From assembly GCF_900101885.1 (NCBI RefSeq), contig NZ_FNAN01000023.1, positions 61,887-125,886 of the forward strand: a stretch of 64,000 nucleotides of DNA. The letters are read 5' to 3'. Position 1 is the first letter of the stretch. Each line of letters starts with the position of its first letter. Shown here piece by piece: positions 7,178 to 16,823 of the stretch. The notes beneath the pieces were generated by a model that was not told the DNA's origin, did no database searches, and saw nothing but the letters and a program-made list of their open reading frames with translations. This DNA comes from Dyadobacter soli (GTDB taxonomy: Bacteria > Bacteroidota > Bacteroidia > Cytophagales > Spirosomataceae). Position numbers and translations under genes: made by a program.

Positions 7178-8425
7178 ATGCGAATATACCTCACCGGGCT
7201 TTTAGTACTCCTAACAACCGCCTTACACGCACAGGACACGCTCCGGCTCTCGATCCGGCAGGCCGACAGCCTGTTTTTGCAGCACAACCTGGAAATCCTG
7301 GCCGAAAAATACCAGATCGACATTGCGAAGTCGGTTGAAATCCAGGACAAGCTTTGGAATAACCCTACTTTCGGGGTCGAAATCAGTGCCTATAACCCCT
7401 CACGCGGTGCGCTCGATGTGGGCAGGCACGGCCAGAAAGCATTCACGATCCAGCAACTCATTACCCGCGCAGGCAAGCGTAACAAGCAGGTCGCACTGGA
7501 CGTGGAATCGACCCGGAAGACGGAATTTCAGTTCTATAATCTGATTCGCACATTAAAATTCGAGCTGCGCCAGATCTTCTTCGAGTCATACTACCTCGAA
7601 CAGACCGTAGCGCTCTACGATAACCAGATCGCGACGCTCACCACGACCGTCAGCGCGTTTGATAAAGAATATAACCGCAAGAATATCTCGCTCAAAGAGG
7701 TCGTCCGTCTCAAAGCACTACTTTTCGAGCTCACTAACGAGCGGGCCAATATTCTTTTTGAATTACAGGAAAACCAGCGCGACCTCCGCACATTACTCAG
7801 CACGGAGCAACCTGTTAAATCGATCGTCGATAGCACTGAAATTCAGCGCTACCACCTCGACCGCTACAATCTTGCCGCATTGAAAGAAAAGGCATTGCAA
7901 AGCCGCGCCGATCTGAAAGTAGCGCAATCGGAGACGAAACAAGCGGAATTGAACTACACCTTGCAAAAAGCGTTGGCGAAACCGGACGTACAGGTAGGGG
8001 CGGTATATGACCAGGCCAGTAACTATCAGAACAACTATTTCGGCGTGAATGCGAGCATCGACCTGCCGTTTTTCAACCGCAACCAGGGAAATATCCGTGC
8101 GGCCAAAAGCAATATCAGCTACTACAAAACCGCCGAGAATGCCAAGCAGAACAGCGTGAGCAACGAGGTGGATGCCGCCGTTCAAAAAGTGGGCATTGCC
8201 GATAAGGCATTCCAAAGCGTCGAAGGGCAATTCACCGACCAGTTCCAGCTCCTCAGCAACGGCATTTATGACAATTTCCAGAAACGGAACATTACCCTGC
8301 TGGAATTCATCGACTTCATCGAAACCTACAACGAGAGCATCAAGGAATATAACCGCCTCCAAGCCGACCGCATCAAGGTATACGAGGAGCTCAATTACGT
8401 CGTCGGCGAAGAACTATTCAACTAA
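7178..8425 (+). CDS. TolC-family outer-membrane efflux protein (CusC/CzcC-like)
   Basis: This 415-residue protein starts with a signal peptide cleaved after about residue 19 (LHA|QD). Two OEP repeats follow, with the long coiled-coil helices typical of TolC channels. It forms the outer-membrane exit duct of a tripartite pump. It is first in an operon with an RND adaptor and a CzcA-type RND pump, so it should expel metal cations across the envelope. The length is near that of CzcC (about 415-430). The start ATG lies 50 bases after the candidate regulator boxes, which supports control by the adjacent two-component system. Confidence 0.9.
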   Translation: MRIYLTGLLVLLTTALHAQDTLRLSIRQADSLFLQHNLEILAEKYQIDIAKSVEIQDKLWNNPTFGVEISAYNPSRGALDVGRHGQKAFTIQQLITRAGKRNKQVALDVESTRKTEFQFYNLIRTLKFELRQIFFESYYLEQTVALYDNQIATLTTTVSAFDKEYNRKNISLKEVVRLKALLFELTNERANILFELQENQRDLRTLLSTEQPVKSIVDSTEIQRYHLDRYNLAALKEKALQSRADLKVAQSETKQAELNYTLQKALAKPDVQVGAVYDQASNYQNNYFGVNASIDLPFFNRNQGNIRAAKSNISYYKTAENAKQNSVSNEVDAAVQKVGIADKAFQSVEGQFTDQFQLLSNGIYDNFQKRNITLLEFIDFIETYNESIKEYNRLQADRIKVYEELNYVVGEELFN

Positions 8426-8478
8426 CCATTCAAACTGAACACAACTTATTCACGGCATTGCCACTAATGCATTTCCCA

Positions 8479-9567
8479 ATGAAAAATACACTGTATGTTG
8501 TCGTGCTGGCCGCTGTGGGCGTGTGGCTGACGTCCTGCGAGCAAAAAAAGGTTGAAAACGACGAGTCGAAAGCGTTTATGCTTTCGGATACCATGATGAG
8601 CCGCATTAAAATTGATACCGTGCGCACCGAGCCGGTCCGTAATGAGCTCACATTGGTCGGCAAGGTCGTTCCCGACGAGAACCAGGTCATTAAAGTATAC
8701 CCGCTGGTGGGCGGTAATGTGGAAGAAGTGGATGTGGAGCTAGGCGATAACGTCCGCAAAGGCCAGAAACTCGCTACCATTCGCTCGGGCGAAGTGGCTG
8801 ATTTCGAGCGCCAGATGATCCAGGCGCAGTCCGACTTACTTATTGCGCAGAAAAACCTTTCATCGACCGAAGATTTGTTCGAAAGTAAACTGGTACCGGA
8901 GCGCGATGTGATTTCGGCGCGTCAGATTGTCGACAAAGCGCAGGCGGAGCTGAACCGCGTGAAGGAGGTTTTCTCGATTTACGGTTTGGGTAAATCCACC
9001 AACTACACTGTCAAATCTCCTATCAACGGCTTTATCATCGACAAAAATGTGAACCGCGGCATGCAGCTGCGTTCCGATAACTCCGAAAGCCTCTTCACCG
9101 TGGGCCAGATCGCCGATGTGTGGGTGATGGCCAATGTGAACGAGAGCGACATTCCGCGCATCAAGCTCGGTATGCCCGCGGAAGTCCGCACGATCAGCTT
9201 TTCGGACGAAGTTTTTAAAGGTAAAGTCGATAAAATCTACAACGTCCTCGACCCCGACACCAAGGCGATGAAAATTCGCATTCAGTTGCAGAATGTGGGT
9301 TTCAAACTCAAACCCGAAATGCACGCGACCGTCAGCCTTAACTTCGAAGAGGGCGAACAGATGCAGGCGATCCCGTCCCAATCCGTCATTTTCGACCGTA
9401 GCAAGAATTGGGTAATGGTATATCACAGCCGCACGAAAATCGAAACGCGCCCCGTGGAAGTCTACCGTTCCCTCGCGAATACGACGTACGTACGCGAAGG
9501 CCTCAAACCCGGCGAGACGATCATTTCCAAGAATCAGCTGCTTGTGTATGATGCCTTGAATGATTAG
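8479..9567 (+). CDS. czcB: RND efflux periplasmic adaptor (CzcB/CusB-like lipoprotein)
   Basis: This 362-residue membrane-fusion protein joins the CzcA pump to the TolC duct. The ATG at 8479 is preferred over the upstream TTG (8458) or ATG (8467) because it gives a clean lipoprotein signal with lipobox LTSC and Cys20. A barrel-sandwich hybrid domain with paired lipoyl-like halves, an alpha-helical hairpin (about residues 105-160) and beta-barrel domains follow. No His/Met-rich metal chaperone extension is visible. The gene lies 53 bases after the tolC-like gene. Its stop codon region already contains the first unit of an octamer array that fills the gap to czcA. Confidence 0.9.
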   Translation: MKNTLYVVVLAAVGVWLTSCEQKKVENDESKAFMLSDTMMSRIKIDTVRTEPVRNELTLVGKVVPDENQVIKVYPLVGGNVEEVDVELGDNVRKGQKLATIRSGEVADFERQMIQAQSDLLIAQKNLSSTEDLFESKLVPERDVISARQIVDKAQAELNRVKEVFSIYGLGKSTNYTVKSPINGFIIDKNVNRGMQLRSDNSESLFTVGQIADVWVMANVNESDIPRIKLGMPAEVRTISFSDEVFKGKVDKIYNVLDPDTKAMKIRIQLQNVGFKLKPEMHATVSLNFEEGEQMQAIPSQSVIFDRSKNWVMVYHSRTKIETRPVEVYRSLANTTYVREGLKPGETIISKNQLLVYDALND

Positions 9568-9618
9568 TGTCGAATGATTGAATGATTGAATGATCGAATG
9601 ATTGAATGATCGAATATT
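9558..9618 (+). repeat. Octamer array, left arm (GAATGATT units)
   Basis: The octamer GAATGAT(T/C) repeats in strict 8-base register at 9572, 9580, 9588, 9596 and 9604, with partial units at 9558 (touching the czcB stop codon) and 9612. The array is the reverse complement of the right arm at 9665-9791. A transcript across both arms could fold into a long imperfect hairpin. Confidence 0.85.
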
Positions 9619-9664
9619 GCTTACGCATGAGTACTCATACAGCCATCTCCTGTGCAAGCCATCC

Positions 9665-9791
9665 ACTCATTCGAAATTCGCTCATTCGCCATTCCACAGC
9701 CACCCATTCGCTCATTCACTCATTCACTCATTCACTCATTCAATCATTCAATCATTCAATCATTCAGTCATTCAATCATTGACTCATGAAC
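9665..9791 (+). repeat. Octamer array, right arm (TCATTCAM units)
   Basis: TCATTCAC/TCATTCAA units run in strict 8-base register from 9712 to 9783 (nine units), with degenerate copies from 9665. The czcA start codon at 9786 lies inside the tenth unit (TCATGAAC). The arm is complementary to the left arm after czcB, so RNA pairing could cover the czcA translation start. Unit number could vary by slippage. Confidence 0.85.
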
Positions 9792-12700
9792 AAATTCATT
9801 CGGGGAATCGTCGGGTTTTCATTGAAAAACCGGTTCTTCATATTCTTTATGACAGGCCTGCTGATCATTTCGGGCATTGTCAGCTACCAAAACACGCCGC
9901 TGGAAGCTTTTCCGGACGTGACCAACACGCAGATCATCATCGTAACGCAATGGAACGGGCGCAGCGCCGAGGAAATAGAGCGTTTCGTGACGGTACCGAT
10001 CGAAGTCGCTATGAACTCCGTGCAGCAGAAAACCAATGTACGGAGCACGACGATGTTCGGTTTGAGCATTGTCAAGATCATTTTCGATGATAATGTCGAG
10101 GACTTTTTCGCCCGCCAACAGGTGAATAACCAGTTGCGCACCGTGTCGCTGCCCGACGGCGTCGAGCCTGACGTGCAGCCTCCTTACGGCCCTACCGGCG
10201 AGATTTTCCGTTTTACATTGCAAAGCAAGGACCGCGACAGCCGCGAGCTGCTTACCCTTCACAAATGGGTGATTGACCGCCAGTTGCGCAGCGTGCCGGG
10301 CGTGGCTGATGTGGTCGCATTCGGGGGCCGCGACAAGATTTACGAGGTACAGGTGAACCCCACCAAGCTCGTGAAATACAACATTACGCCCCTGGAAGTG
10401 TACCAGGCCGTTACGAAAAGCAATATCAATGTCGGCGGGGATGTGATCGAGAAAAACGGGCAGGCGTACGTGGTACGCGGGATCGGGCTGCTAAACTCCA
10501 TTCCCGACATTCAGAACATCATTGTCGAATATGTGAAAGACTACCCCGTGCTAGTGAAGGACGTGGCCGACGTGAAGGAATCCGATATGCCGCGTGTAGG
10601 GCAAGTGGGACTCGATGGAAATGACGACGTGGTAGAAGGTATTGTAGTACAAAGAAAAGGCGAAAACCCGAGCGAAGTGCTGGCTCGGGTAAAGGATAAA
10701 ATCGAGGAATTGAATACCAAAATCCTCCCGCCGGATGTCAAAATGGTCACATTCTACGACCGCGACAACCTCATCGAGTTCTGCGCGCATACCGTAAAGC
10801 ATAACCTCGTGGAAGGCATCGTGCTCGTGACGGTGATCGTGTTCCTTTTCATGGCCGACTGGCGCACGACCGTCATCGTGTCCATTATCATCCCGCTCGC
10901 ATTGCTGTTCGCATTCATGTGCTTGAAATTGAAAGGCATGTCGGCCAACCTGCTCTCGATGGGCGCTATCGACTTCGGGATCATCATCGACGGCGCCGTG
11001 GTGATGGTGGAAGGGATATTCGTGGCGCTGGATCATCTGGCGCACCGGAATGGTATGGACCGTTTCAACAAGCTCTCAAAACTAGGCCTCATCAAACGCA
11101 CCGGCGGGGAGCTCGGTAAAGCCATTTTCTTTTCCAAACTCATCATTATCACCGCATTGATCCCCATTTTCAGTTTTCAGAAAGTGGAAGGCAAAATGTT
11201 CACCCCACTGGCTTACACGCTCGGCTTCGCATTGCTCGGAGCATTGTTGTACACGCTCACGCTGGTGCCGGTACTTTGTTCTATTTTGCTCAAAAAGAAT
11301 GTGCGTGAAAAGAGCAATCCGGTCGTGCGCTTTTTTGACCACACGGTAATCAAAGGTTTTGAATGGTGCTATGCGCGCAAAAAACTGAGCGTCATCTTCG
11401 CATTCGCATTCCTTGGCATTACGCTCTTTTCGTCCAAATTCCTCGGTACCGAGTTCCTTCCGACACTGAATGAAGGCGCGTTGTGGGTGGAAGCCAAAAT
11501 GCCGATGAGCAGCTCGCTGGCCGAAACCACCAAAATGGTAACGACGCTTCGTGCCAAACTCAATGAATTTCCGGAAGTGAATGGGGTATTGTCCCAAACC
11601 GGCCGTTCCAACGACGGTACCGATCCGTCGGGCTTCTATTATGTGCAAATGCAGGTGAACTTGAAACCGAAGGATGAATGGAAACGCAAGATCAGCCAGG
11701 ACGACCTGATCGAACAAATGGACACGAAACTGAAAGAATTCCAGGGCATTAACTACAATTATTCGCAGCCCATTATCGATAATGTGGCCGAGGCCGTGGC
11801 GGGGATGAATGCAAGTAATGCCGTGAAAATCTACGGCGACGACCTCGAAACGTTGAACCAAAAGGCCAATGAGGTGTTGGAAAAAATCAAGGATGTGCCG
11901 GGTATCAAAGACGTGGGTATCCTGCGGAACATTGGCCAGCCGGAGATCAGCGTCATCCTCCACGACCACAAAATGGCGCAGTACGGTGTAAGCATCGCCG
12001 ACGCTCAGGCGGTAATCGAGATGGCGATCGGGGGTAAAACGGCGTCGATCCTGTACGAAGGCGAGCGGAAATTCGATATTCGCCTGCGCTATGAACAGCA
12101 GTACCGCCGCACGGTCGACGATATTCAGCAGCTGATGGTACCTACATTGACCGGCGGGAAAATTCCGTTGAAGGAAATCTCGACCATCCGCACCGTTACC
12201 GGTCCGGCATTCGTGTACCGCGATAACAACAAGCGCTTCATCGGTGTGAAATTCTCCGTCCGCGAGCGCGATCTGGGCAGTACCATTGCCGAAGCGCAAT
12301 CGAAGGTGAAGCCGTTGCTTTCATCGTTGCCAAAAGGCTATTCGGTAAGCTGGTCGGGCGAGTTCGAGAACCAGGTACGCGCTACGGCACGATTGGGACA
12401 AGTGGTACCGATCAGTTTGGTAGGGATATTCATATTACTCTTCATTATGTTCAGCAATGCCAAAGACGCGGGTCTGGTGCTGATCAACGTGCCATTCGCA
12501 TTGATCGGCGGTATCCTCGCGCTGCACGTCACACATATGAACTTCGGTATCTCTGCAGGTGTAGGATTTATAGCCCTTTTCGGTCTCTGCGTTCAAAATG
12601 GGGTGATATTGATTTCGGTATTCAATAAAAACCTGGCTGCACGGATGACGCTCGACGACGCGATCCGCGAAGGCGTAAAATCGCGGATCAGACCGGTGAT

Positions 12701-12893
12701 TATGACTGCCTTGATGGCCGCCATTGGTTTGCTCCCGGCAGCAGTCTCCACCGGTATCGGTTCTGAAACCCAAAAGCCGCTGGCCATTGTAGTAATCGGG
12801 GGATTGATCACCGCTACCGTGCTGACGCTGCTGATATTCCCGATCATTTACGGGTTTTTCAATAGGAAGGTGAAGGTTTCTAAGTATGCCTGA
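9786..12893 (+). CDS. czcA: CzcA/CusA-family heavy-metal RND efflux pump
   Basis: This 1035-residue inner-membrane proton-driven pump is of typical RND length. It has a first membrane helix near residue 12, two large periplasmic loops and about 12 membrane segments. The motif DFGIIIDGAVVMVEG begins at Asp396, placing acidic residues at 396, 402 and 409, as in the proton-relay segment of heavy-metal RND pumps. It works with the adaptor and TolC-like protein encoded just upstream. Which metal (Cu/Ag or Co/Zn/Cd) cannot be decided by eye. The gene is separated from czcB by 218 bases of inverted octamer repeats, unusual inside an efflux operon. A strong intrinsic terminator follows at 12918-12946. 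Confidence 0.95.
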   Translation: MNKFIRGIVGFSLKNRFFIFFMTGLLIISGIVSYQNTPLEAFPDVTNTQIIIVTQWNGRSAEEIERFVTVPIEVAMNSVQQKTNVRSTTMFGLSIVKIIFDDNVEDFFARQQVNNQLRTVSLPDGVEPDVQPPYGPTGEIFRFTLQSKDRDSRELLTLHKWVIDRQLRSVPGVADVVAFGGRDKIYEVQVNPTKLVKYNITPLEVYQAVTKSNINVGGDVIEKNGQAYVVRGIGLLNSIPDIQNIIVEYVKDYPVLVKDVADVKESDMPRVGQVGLDGNDDVVEGIVVQRKGENPSEVLARVKDKIEELNTKILPPDVKMVTFYDRDNLIEFCAHTVKHNLVEGIVLVTVIVFLFMADWRTTVIVSIIIPLALLFAFMCLKLKGMSANLLSMGAIDFGIIIDGAVVMVEGIFVALDHLAHRNGMDRFNKLSKLGLIKRTGGELGKAIFFSKLIIITALIPIFSFQKVEGKMFTPLAYTLGFALLGALLYTLTLVPVLCSILLKKNVREKSNPVVRFFDHTVIKGFEWCYARKKLSVIFAFAFLGITLFSSKFLGTEFLPTLNEGALWVEAKMPMSSSLAETTKMVTTLRAKLNEFPEVNGVLSQTGRSNDGTDPSGFYYVQMQVNLKPKDEWKRKISQDDLIEQMDTKLKEFQGINYNYSQPIIDNVAEAVAGMNASNAVKIYGDDLETLNQKANEVLEKIKDVPGIKDVGILRNIGQPEISVILHDHKMAQYGVSIADAQAVIEMAIGGKTASILYEGERKFDIRLRYEQQYRRTVDDIQQLMVPTLTGGKIPLKEISTIRTVTGPAFVYRDNNKRFIGVKFSVRERDLGSTIAEAQSKVKPLLSSLPKGYSVSWSGEFENQVRATARLGQVVPISLVGIFILLFIMFSNAKDAGLVLINVPFALIGGILALHVTHMNFGISAGVGFIALFGLCVQNGVILISVFNKNLAARMTLDDAIREGVKSRIRPVIMTALMAAIGLLPAAVSTGIGSETQKPLAIVVIGGLITATVLTLLIFPIIYGFFNRKVKVSKYA

Positions 12894-12917
12894 TGAATGT
12901 TGTGAAGTAAGAGTGAT

Positions 12918-12946
12918 GGCCATCTGCACACGCGGATGGCCTTTTT
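12918..12946 (+). terminator. Intrinsic terminator of the efflux operon
   Basis: GGCCATC (12918-12924) pairs with GATGGCC (12935-12941) around a 10-base loop and is followed directly by five T. It lies 25 bases after the czcA stop and overlaps the last codons of the convergent gene. Confidence 0.85.
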
Positions 12947-13802
12947 ATATTTTACCATTATTCAAATTCGAGAAATCATACCCGATATGAAACACATACC
13001 GCAGCGACACCCCGAAATTCCACCCTGAGCCGTCGCCCTCGATCCGCGCGCGTTCTGTTTCTACGCCATTCACTTTGTATACCAAATCCGTAGTCAGGGA
13101 ATTGCCCATACCCCATTGTTTACGGGCAAATAGCGACATATCAATCGACTTGACGACTTTGATCACATATTCTGCCGACGCTTCTACCAGGCCGGTCATG
13201 GATTTGGCAATGCGTGTGTCGCTTGACATAAACAAGGTGTCGACGCCCTGCCGCGGGCCTCGGTTGCGATAGCCGGAAAATTCCATATAATCCTTCGCCC
13301 GCCCGGAATTGGGCACGAGCCCAGCCCCGGCGCTGATCCAGAATGCCGATTTGCGAACGGAGGGCTTTCCGAAAAGCAGCCGCCATTTCCCACGGAGTAT
13401 CAGGCTGTTTTTATCGTTTTCCATCTGGTATTTCAATGGGTTATCCCCGTAAATCATCAGCACATTATGGATGGCCGCGCGGTCGTATTCGAGCTCCACA
13501 TTCCATTGCTCTTTAAAAACCCATCCGGCAGTAGCGCCCCAGGCCGATACCGTAGGTGACTCCGTGCCTATCAGTTGGTCGAAATCGTTGTTGATCGTGT
13601 TTTTATCATTCCGCACAAAACCACTAATGCCCACATACCAGCGATCATGCACCTTCACATCGCCGAACTTTTTAAGCAGTGATTCGGTGTTGTACGGCTT
13701 TGCGCCAATCGGCTTGGTGTAGATTTTCCGGTAGTAATCCGCGTCCTGCGCCCGGACCTGAATGAATGCGGCAAAGAAGAGGAATGTAAAGATGGGTTTC
13801 AT
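12945..13802 (-). CDS. Outer-membrane beta-barrel protein, function unknown
   Basis: This 285-residue protein has a signal peptide (cleavage after about residue 18, VRA|QD). It contains many alternating hydrophobic/aromatic strands, such as YVGISGFV, AWGATAGWVF and WNVELEYDR, ending in an aromatic-rich strand (GVSLRYVFHIGYDF). These are signs of an outer-membrane barrel. No specific family is recognised. It converges on the efflux operon, whose terminator overlaps its 3' end. The rpoN operon ends 83 bases upstream, so it may have its own promoter there. Confidence 0.65.
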   Translation of the reverse strand: MKPIFTFLFFAAFIQVRAQDADYYRKIYTKPIGAKPYNTESLLKKFGDVKVHDRWYVGISGFVRNDKNTINNDFDQLIGTESPTVSAWGATAGWVFKEQWNVELEYDRAAIHNVLMIYGDNPLKYQMENDKNSLILRGKWRLLFGKPSVRKSAFWISAGAGLVPNSGRAKDYMEFSGYRNRGPRQGVDTLFMSSDTRIAKSMTGLVEASAEYVIKVVKSIDMSLFARKQWGMGNSLTTDLVYKVNGVETERARIEGDGSGWNFGVSLRYVFHIGYDFSNLNNGKI

Positions 13803-13885
13803 AGAAGTGCCGGTTTTCTCTGCCCTTACGCGCGTCTCCGCCCGATCGTTGCATGAAAAACGTCGGCTAATGCAGTTGCAGGCAA

Positions 13886-15313
13886 TTATTTGGCCGACTG
13901 GAAACTGATGGTGAAGGTAGTACCCTTGCCCAGCTCCGATTGCACCTCGATGCGCCCGTGGTGTGCGTGGATAATGCTCATGGTCGTCGACAAACCGATC
14001 CCCATTCCATTGTTTTTACCGGTAAAATAGGGTTCGAAAATCTTGTCCATATGCTCCTCGCTGATACCCGAGCCATTATCTACAAACACTACCTGGATAT
14101 GGTCGCCGTGGTTGCGGGTCGAGATCCTGAGAATGCCCTTGTCCTCCTCCATGGCCTCGATGGCATTGGTAATGAGGTTCAGGAAAGCCATTTGCAGGGA
14201 TACCGTGTCGAGCGGCAATGCGAGTTCTTCTTCGGCAAATTCGTTGACGATCTGGATCCTTTTGAGCTGCACGCGGTCCAGCGCAGCCGAAATAGCCTGG
14301 CTGAGTACCGAATGCACCGAACTCTCCACCAGCTCTATATCTTCCGAAGAAGATGGTTGCAGCAGTTGCGTGATCAGGTCGTTGATACGCGTGCAGTTGC
14401 GCTTGATGATTTGTGTATAAAACTTCTGGTCTTCGTCGGTAAGCTCCATTTCGAGCTGTTCGGCGGAGAGGTTCACGTTCGTGAGCGGGTTACGCACCTC
14501 ATGCGCGAGCATACGCACGAGCCGGCCCGTTACCGCCATTTTTTCAGAAAACAACCTTTCTTTTTCCGACTGCTTCCGGGCGGTCATATCGTGTAACCGG
14601 CCCTGGATGTAGGGATGGTCGTCGTCCACTTCCACCGAGGCGGAGAAGAGGCAGTACTTCTTATCCGCATCTTTTGTGATCAGGCGTACTTCTTGATCGT
14701 GAATGGGCTGGTCGGCAATGTCCTTCCAGCGCGTCGCGAACAGAGGATCTTCCACGAATTCGGTGATCTTTTTCTCTTTCAACTCCTCACCTGAATAGCC
14801 CGTGAGAATGCTCGCAGCATCGTTGAAATCAATGATATTGCCTTCCAGATCGCTGATAAACAGGAAGTCGTTCGATTCTTCGAATACGCGGCGGTAACGG
14901 CGCTCGCTATGGCGCAATGCTTTGAGTACCGATGTGCGCTCCAATGCATACCGGATGCTCCGTTCCAGCTTTTCGGCGTCGAGTTCGCTTTTGATGAGGT
15001 AGTCGGCAGCTCCCAGGCGCAATGCCTCGACGGCTATCTTGGTATCGCCTTTGCCGGTCAGCAGGATAATTGGTTCCTCGCATTCGAAATTGCACGCAAG
15101 TTCGATGAGGTCGATACCGGTGTTTTCGCCGAGCAGGTAATCGAACAGGTACAGGTCGAATTTGTTGTTCCTGATCTGTGCCTCCGCATCTTTGAAAGTG
15201 GCGCACCAGGTGATATCGAACTTCCAGTTGACCAGATCCTGAAAATATTCACGGGTCAGGAAATAATCGTCCTCGTCGTCGTCTACCAGCAGTACCCTGA
15301 TCAATTTATTCAT
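13886..15313 (-). CDS. Soluble receiver-PAS-histidine kinase (NtrB/AtoS-like)
   Basis: This 475-residue cytosolic protein has a receiver domain at 1-125 with phospho-acceptor Asp58 (LFDYLLGEN), then a PAS domain at about 138-245. A HisKA domain follows with His271 in LAHEVRNPL, then a HATPase domain (DNGSGI; GMGIGLSTT). No membrane helix is seen. The kinase core is of the NtrB/AtoS type that pairs with sigma-54 activators, and the NtrC-type gene lies 20 bases upstream in the same operon. The N-terminal receiver is unusual for NtrB and suggests input from another kinase. What the PAS domain senses is unknown. Confidence 0.88.
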   Translation of the reverse strand: MNKLIRVLLVDDDEDDYFLTREYFQDLVNWKFDITWCATFKDAEAQIRNNKFDLYLFDYLLGENTGIDLIELACNFECEEPIILLTGKGDTKIAVEALRLGAADYLIKSELDAEKLERSIRYALERTSVLKALRHSERRYRRVFEESNDFLFISDLEGNIIDFNDAASILTGYSGEELKEKKITEFVEDPLFATRWKDIADQPIHDQEVRLITKDADKKYCLFSASVEVDDDHPYIQGRLHDMTARKQSEKERLFSEKMAVTGRLVRMLAHEVRNPLTNVNLSAEQLEMELTDEDQKFYTQIIKRNCTRINDLITQLLQPSSSEDIELVESSVHSVLSQAISAALDRVQLKRIQIVNEFAEEELALPLDTVSLQMAFLNLITNAIEAMEEDKGILRISTRNHGDHIQVVFVDNGSGISEEHMDKIFEPYFTGKNNGMGIGLSTTMSIIHAHHGRIEVQSELGKGTTFTISFQSAK

Positions 15314-15333
15314 TCCGCGCTCCGCTTCCGCTA

Positions 15334-16797
15334 TCAGATATCAAATTGTTTCATTTTGTTATACAGCGTCTTACGGTCTATGTTCAGTAAACGAGCCGCT
15401 TTGCTTTTATTGAAATTGACATCCCGCAACACCTGCATAATCATGTCATATTCGGCCTCGTTGGCCACTGTTTTCAGGCTTGGCTTGGTTTCGTCGCCAT
15501 CGGCATTGTCGGAAAGCAGCGAAGATGCCGCGCTTATCGCCGGGGTCGGTTCGTCGTCGAGGTCTTTCAGGCGCTTGTAGTTCACAATTTCGAACGGCAA
15601 TGCCTTTTCTTCGATCAATTCACCGTCCGAAAGCAGCGTCGAACGCTTGATCACGTTTTTCAGCTCGCGAAGGTTACCCGGCCAGGAGTAATTCAGGAAG
15701 TCATTTTTAACCTCTTCCGAAAACCCTTTTACATTCTTGCCGAGCTCCGCATTGGTAGTTTCAAGAAACGTCGTAGCAAAAAGCATCAGATCATCCCTGC
15801 GGTTGCGCAATGCAGGCACTTCGATCGTGAATTCATTGAACCGGTAATAAAGGTCTTCACGGAACTTGCCATTACGCGCCGAATCGAGCAACCGCTCGTT
15901 ACTCGCCACGATAATCCGCACGTCGAGATCGATCTCTTTCGAACCGCCGATGCGGCGCATTTTACGCTCCTGCACCACGCGGAGCAATGCAACCTGTATT
16001 TCGTAGGAAAGATTGGATACCTCGTCGAGGAACAGCGTACCGCCGTTTGCCAGCTCGAAATGCCCTATTTTAGTCTGTAATGCTCCTGTAAATGAGCCTT
16101 TTTCATGCCCAAACAATTCACTACCTGCCAGTTCTTTGGAAATAGCACCGCAGTCCATCGCCACAAACGGCATATCCCTGCGCTTCGAGCGGTTATGGAT
16201 TTCCTGCGCAATGGCCTCCTTACCCGAGCCGCTTTCACCGTAAATAATCACACTGAAATTGGTAGGCGCAACCAGGTCCACCTGCCGGAAAAGGTTATCC
16301 GACACATCGCTGCTACCCATCACGTAGCCCGCTTTTGTACGCGACTGGCTTTTACGGCTGGATTTCACCGGCTCTGAAACGCCGTCGGAAGTGGCTGCCG
16401 GGGCGATATACTGCTGATCCTCGTTTTGCGCTGCCTCCGCGTCGGCGATGGCTTTTTTTACGGTAACCAGGATTTCGTCGGGGAAAAGCGGCTTGGTAAT
16501 GTAATCGTAAGCGCCGAGCTTCATCACATTCACGGCCACTTTGATATCCGAATAACCGGTAATGATCAGGACGGGCACATTAGGCCTTTTGGATTTGATG
16601 GTCGTCAGCAGTTCGGTCCCGGTAATATCCCCGAGCCTGAAATCGGTCATGACAAGGTCCGGAGAAATGGATTCTATCAATGCGAGCCCGTCTTTACCAT
16701 TCTGGGCTGTTTCTACTATAAAATCATTTTTTGACAAAAAACGCTTCAAAAGGAAGCAAATATCCGCTTCATCATCAACAACAACTATTTTTTTCAT
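15334..16797 (-). CDS. Sigma-54-dependent NtrC-family response regulator
   Basis: This 487-residue activator has a receiver domain with Asp52 (MTDFRLGD) at residues 1-120 and a linker to about 158. The AAA+ domain has Walker A GESGSGKE at 187-194, the sigma-54-contacting loop GSFTGA at 234-239 and Walker B GGTLFLDEV at 252-260. A Fis-type helix-turn-helix lies at the extreme C-terminus (KSKAARLLNIDRKTLY). It should hydrolyse ATP to open promoters bound by RpoN. It lies between rpoN (26-base gap) and the soluble kinase (20-base gap), so activator, kinase and sigma factor are made together. Nearby sigma-54-like promoters at 19425-19479 are possible targets. Confidence 0.95.
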   Translation of the reverse strand: MKKIVVVDDEADICFLLKRFLSKNDFIVETAQNGKDGLALIESISPDLVMTDFRLGDITGTELLTTIKSKRPNVPVLIITGYSDIKVAVNVMKLGAYDYITKPLFPDEILVTVKKAIADAEAAQNEDQQYIAPAATSDGVSEPVKSSRKSQSRTKAGYVMGSSDVSDNLFRQVDLVAPTNFSVIIYGESGSGKEAIAQEIHNRSKRRDMPFVAMDCGAISKELAGSELFGHEKGSFTGALQTKIGHFELANGGTLFLDEVSNLSYEIQVALLRVVQERKMRRIGGSKEIDLDVRIIVASNERLLDSARNGKFREDLYYRFNEFTIEVPALRNRRDDLMLFATTFLETTNAELGKNVKGFSEEVKNDFLNYSWPGNLRELKNVIKRSTLLSDGELIEEKALPFEIVNYKRLKDLDDEPTPAISAASSLLSDNADGDETKPSLKTVANEAEYDMIMQVLRDVNFNKSKAARLLNIDRKTLYNKMKQFDI

Positions 16798-16823
16798 GCC
16801 GGGTGTAAGGGCTTAACTTGTTT

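Noticed and set aside
8458-8478. TTG or ATG starts upstream of the CzcB start
   Set aside because: They would add residues before the lipoprotein signal; the ATG at 8479 gives a normal signal and lipobox.
9558-9791. Octamer arrays considered as a CRISPR array
   Set aside because: The unit is only 8 bases with no spacers and no cas genes are nearby; it is a tandem repeat.
11082-12299. 405-codon open frame antisense to czcA
   Set aside because: It is a shadow of the strongly coding RND gene; its residue content (His/Arg/Phe-rich) is unnatural and it has no family features.
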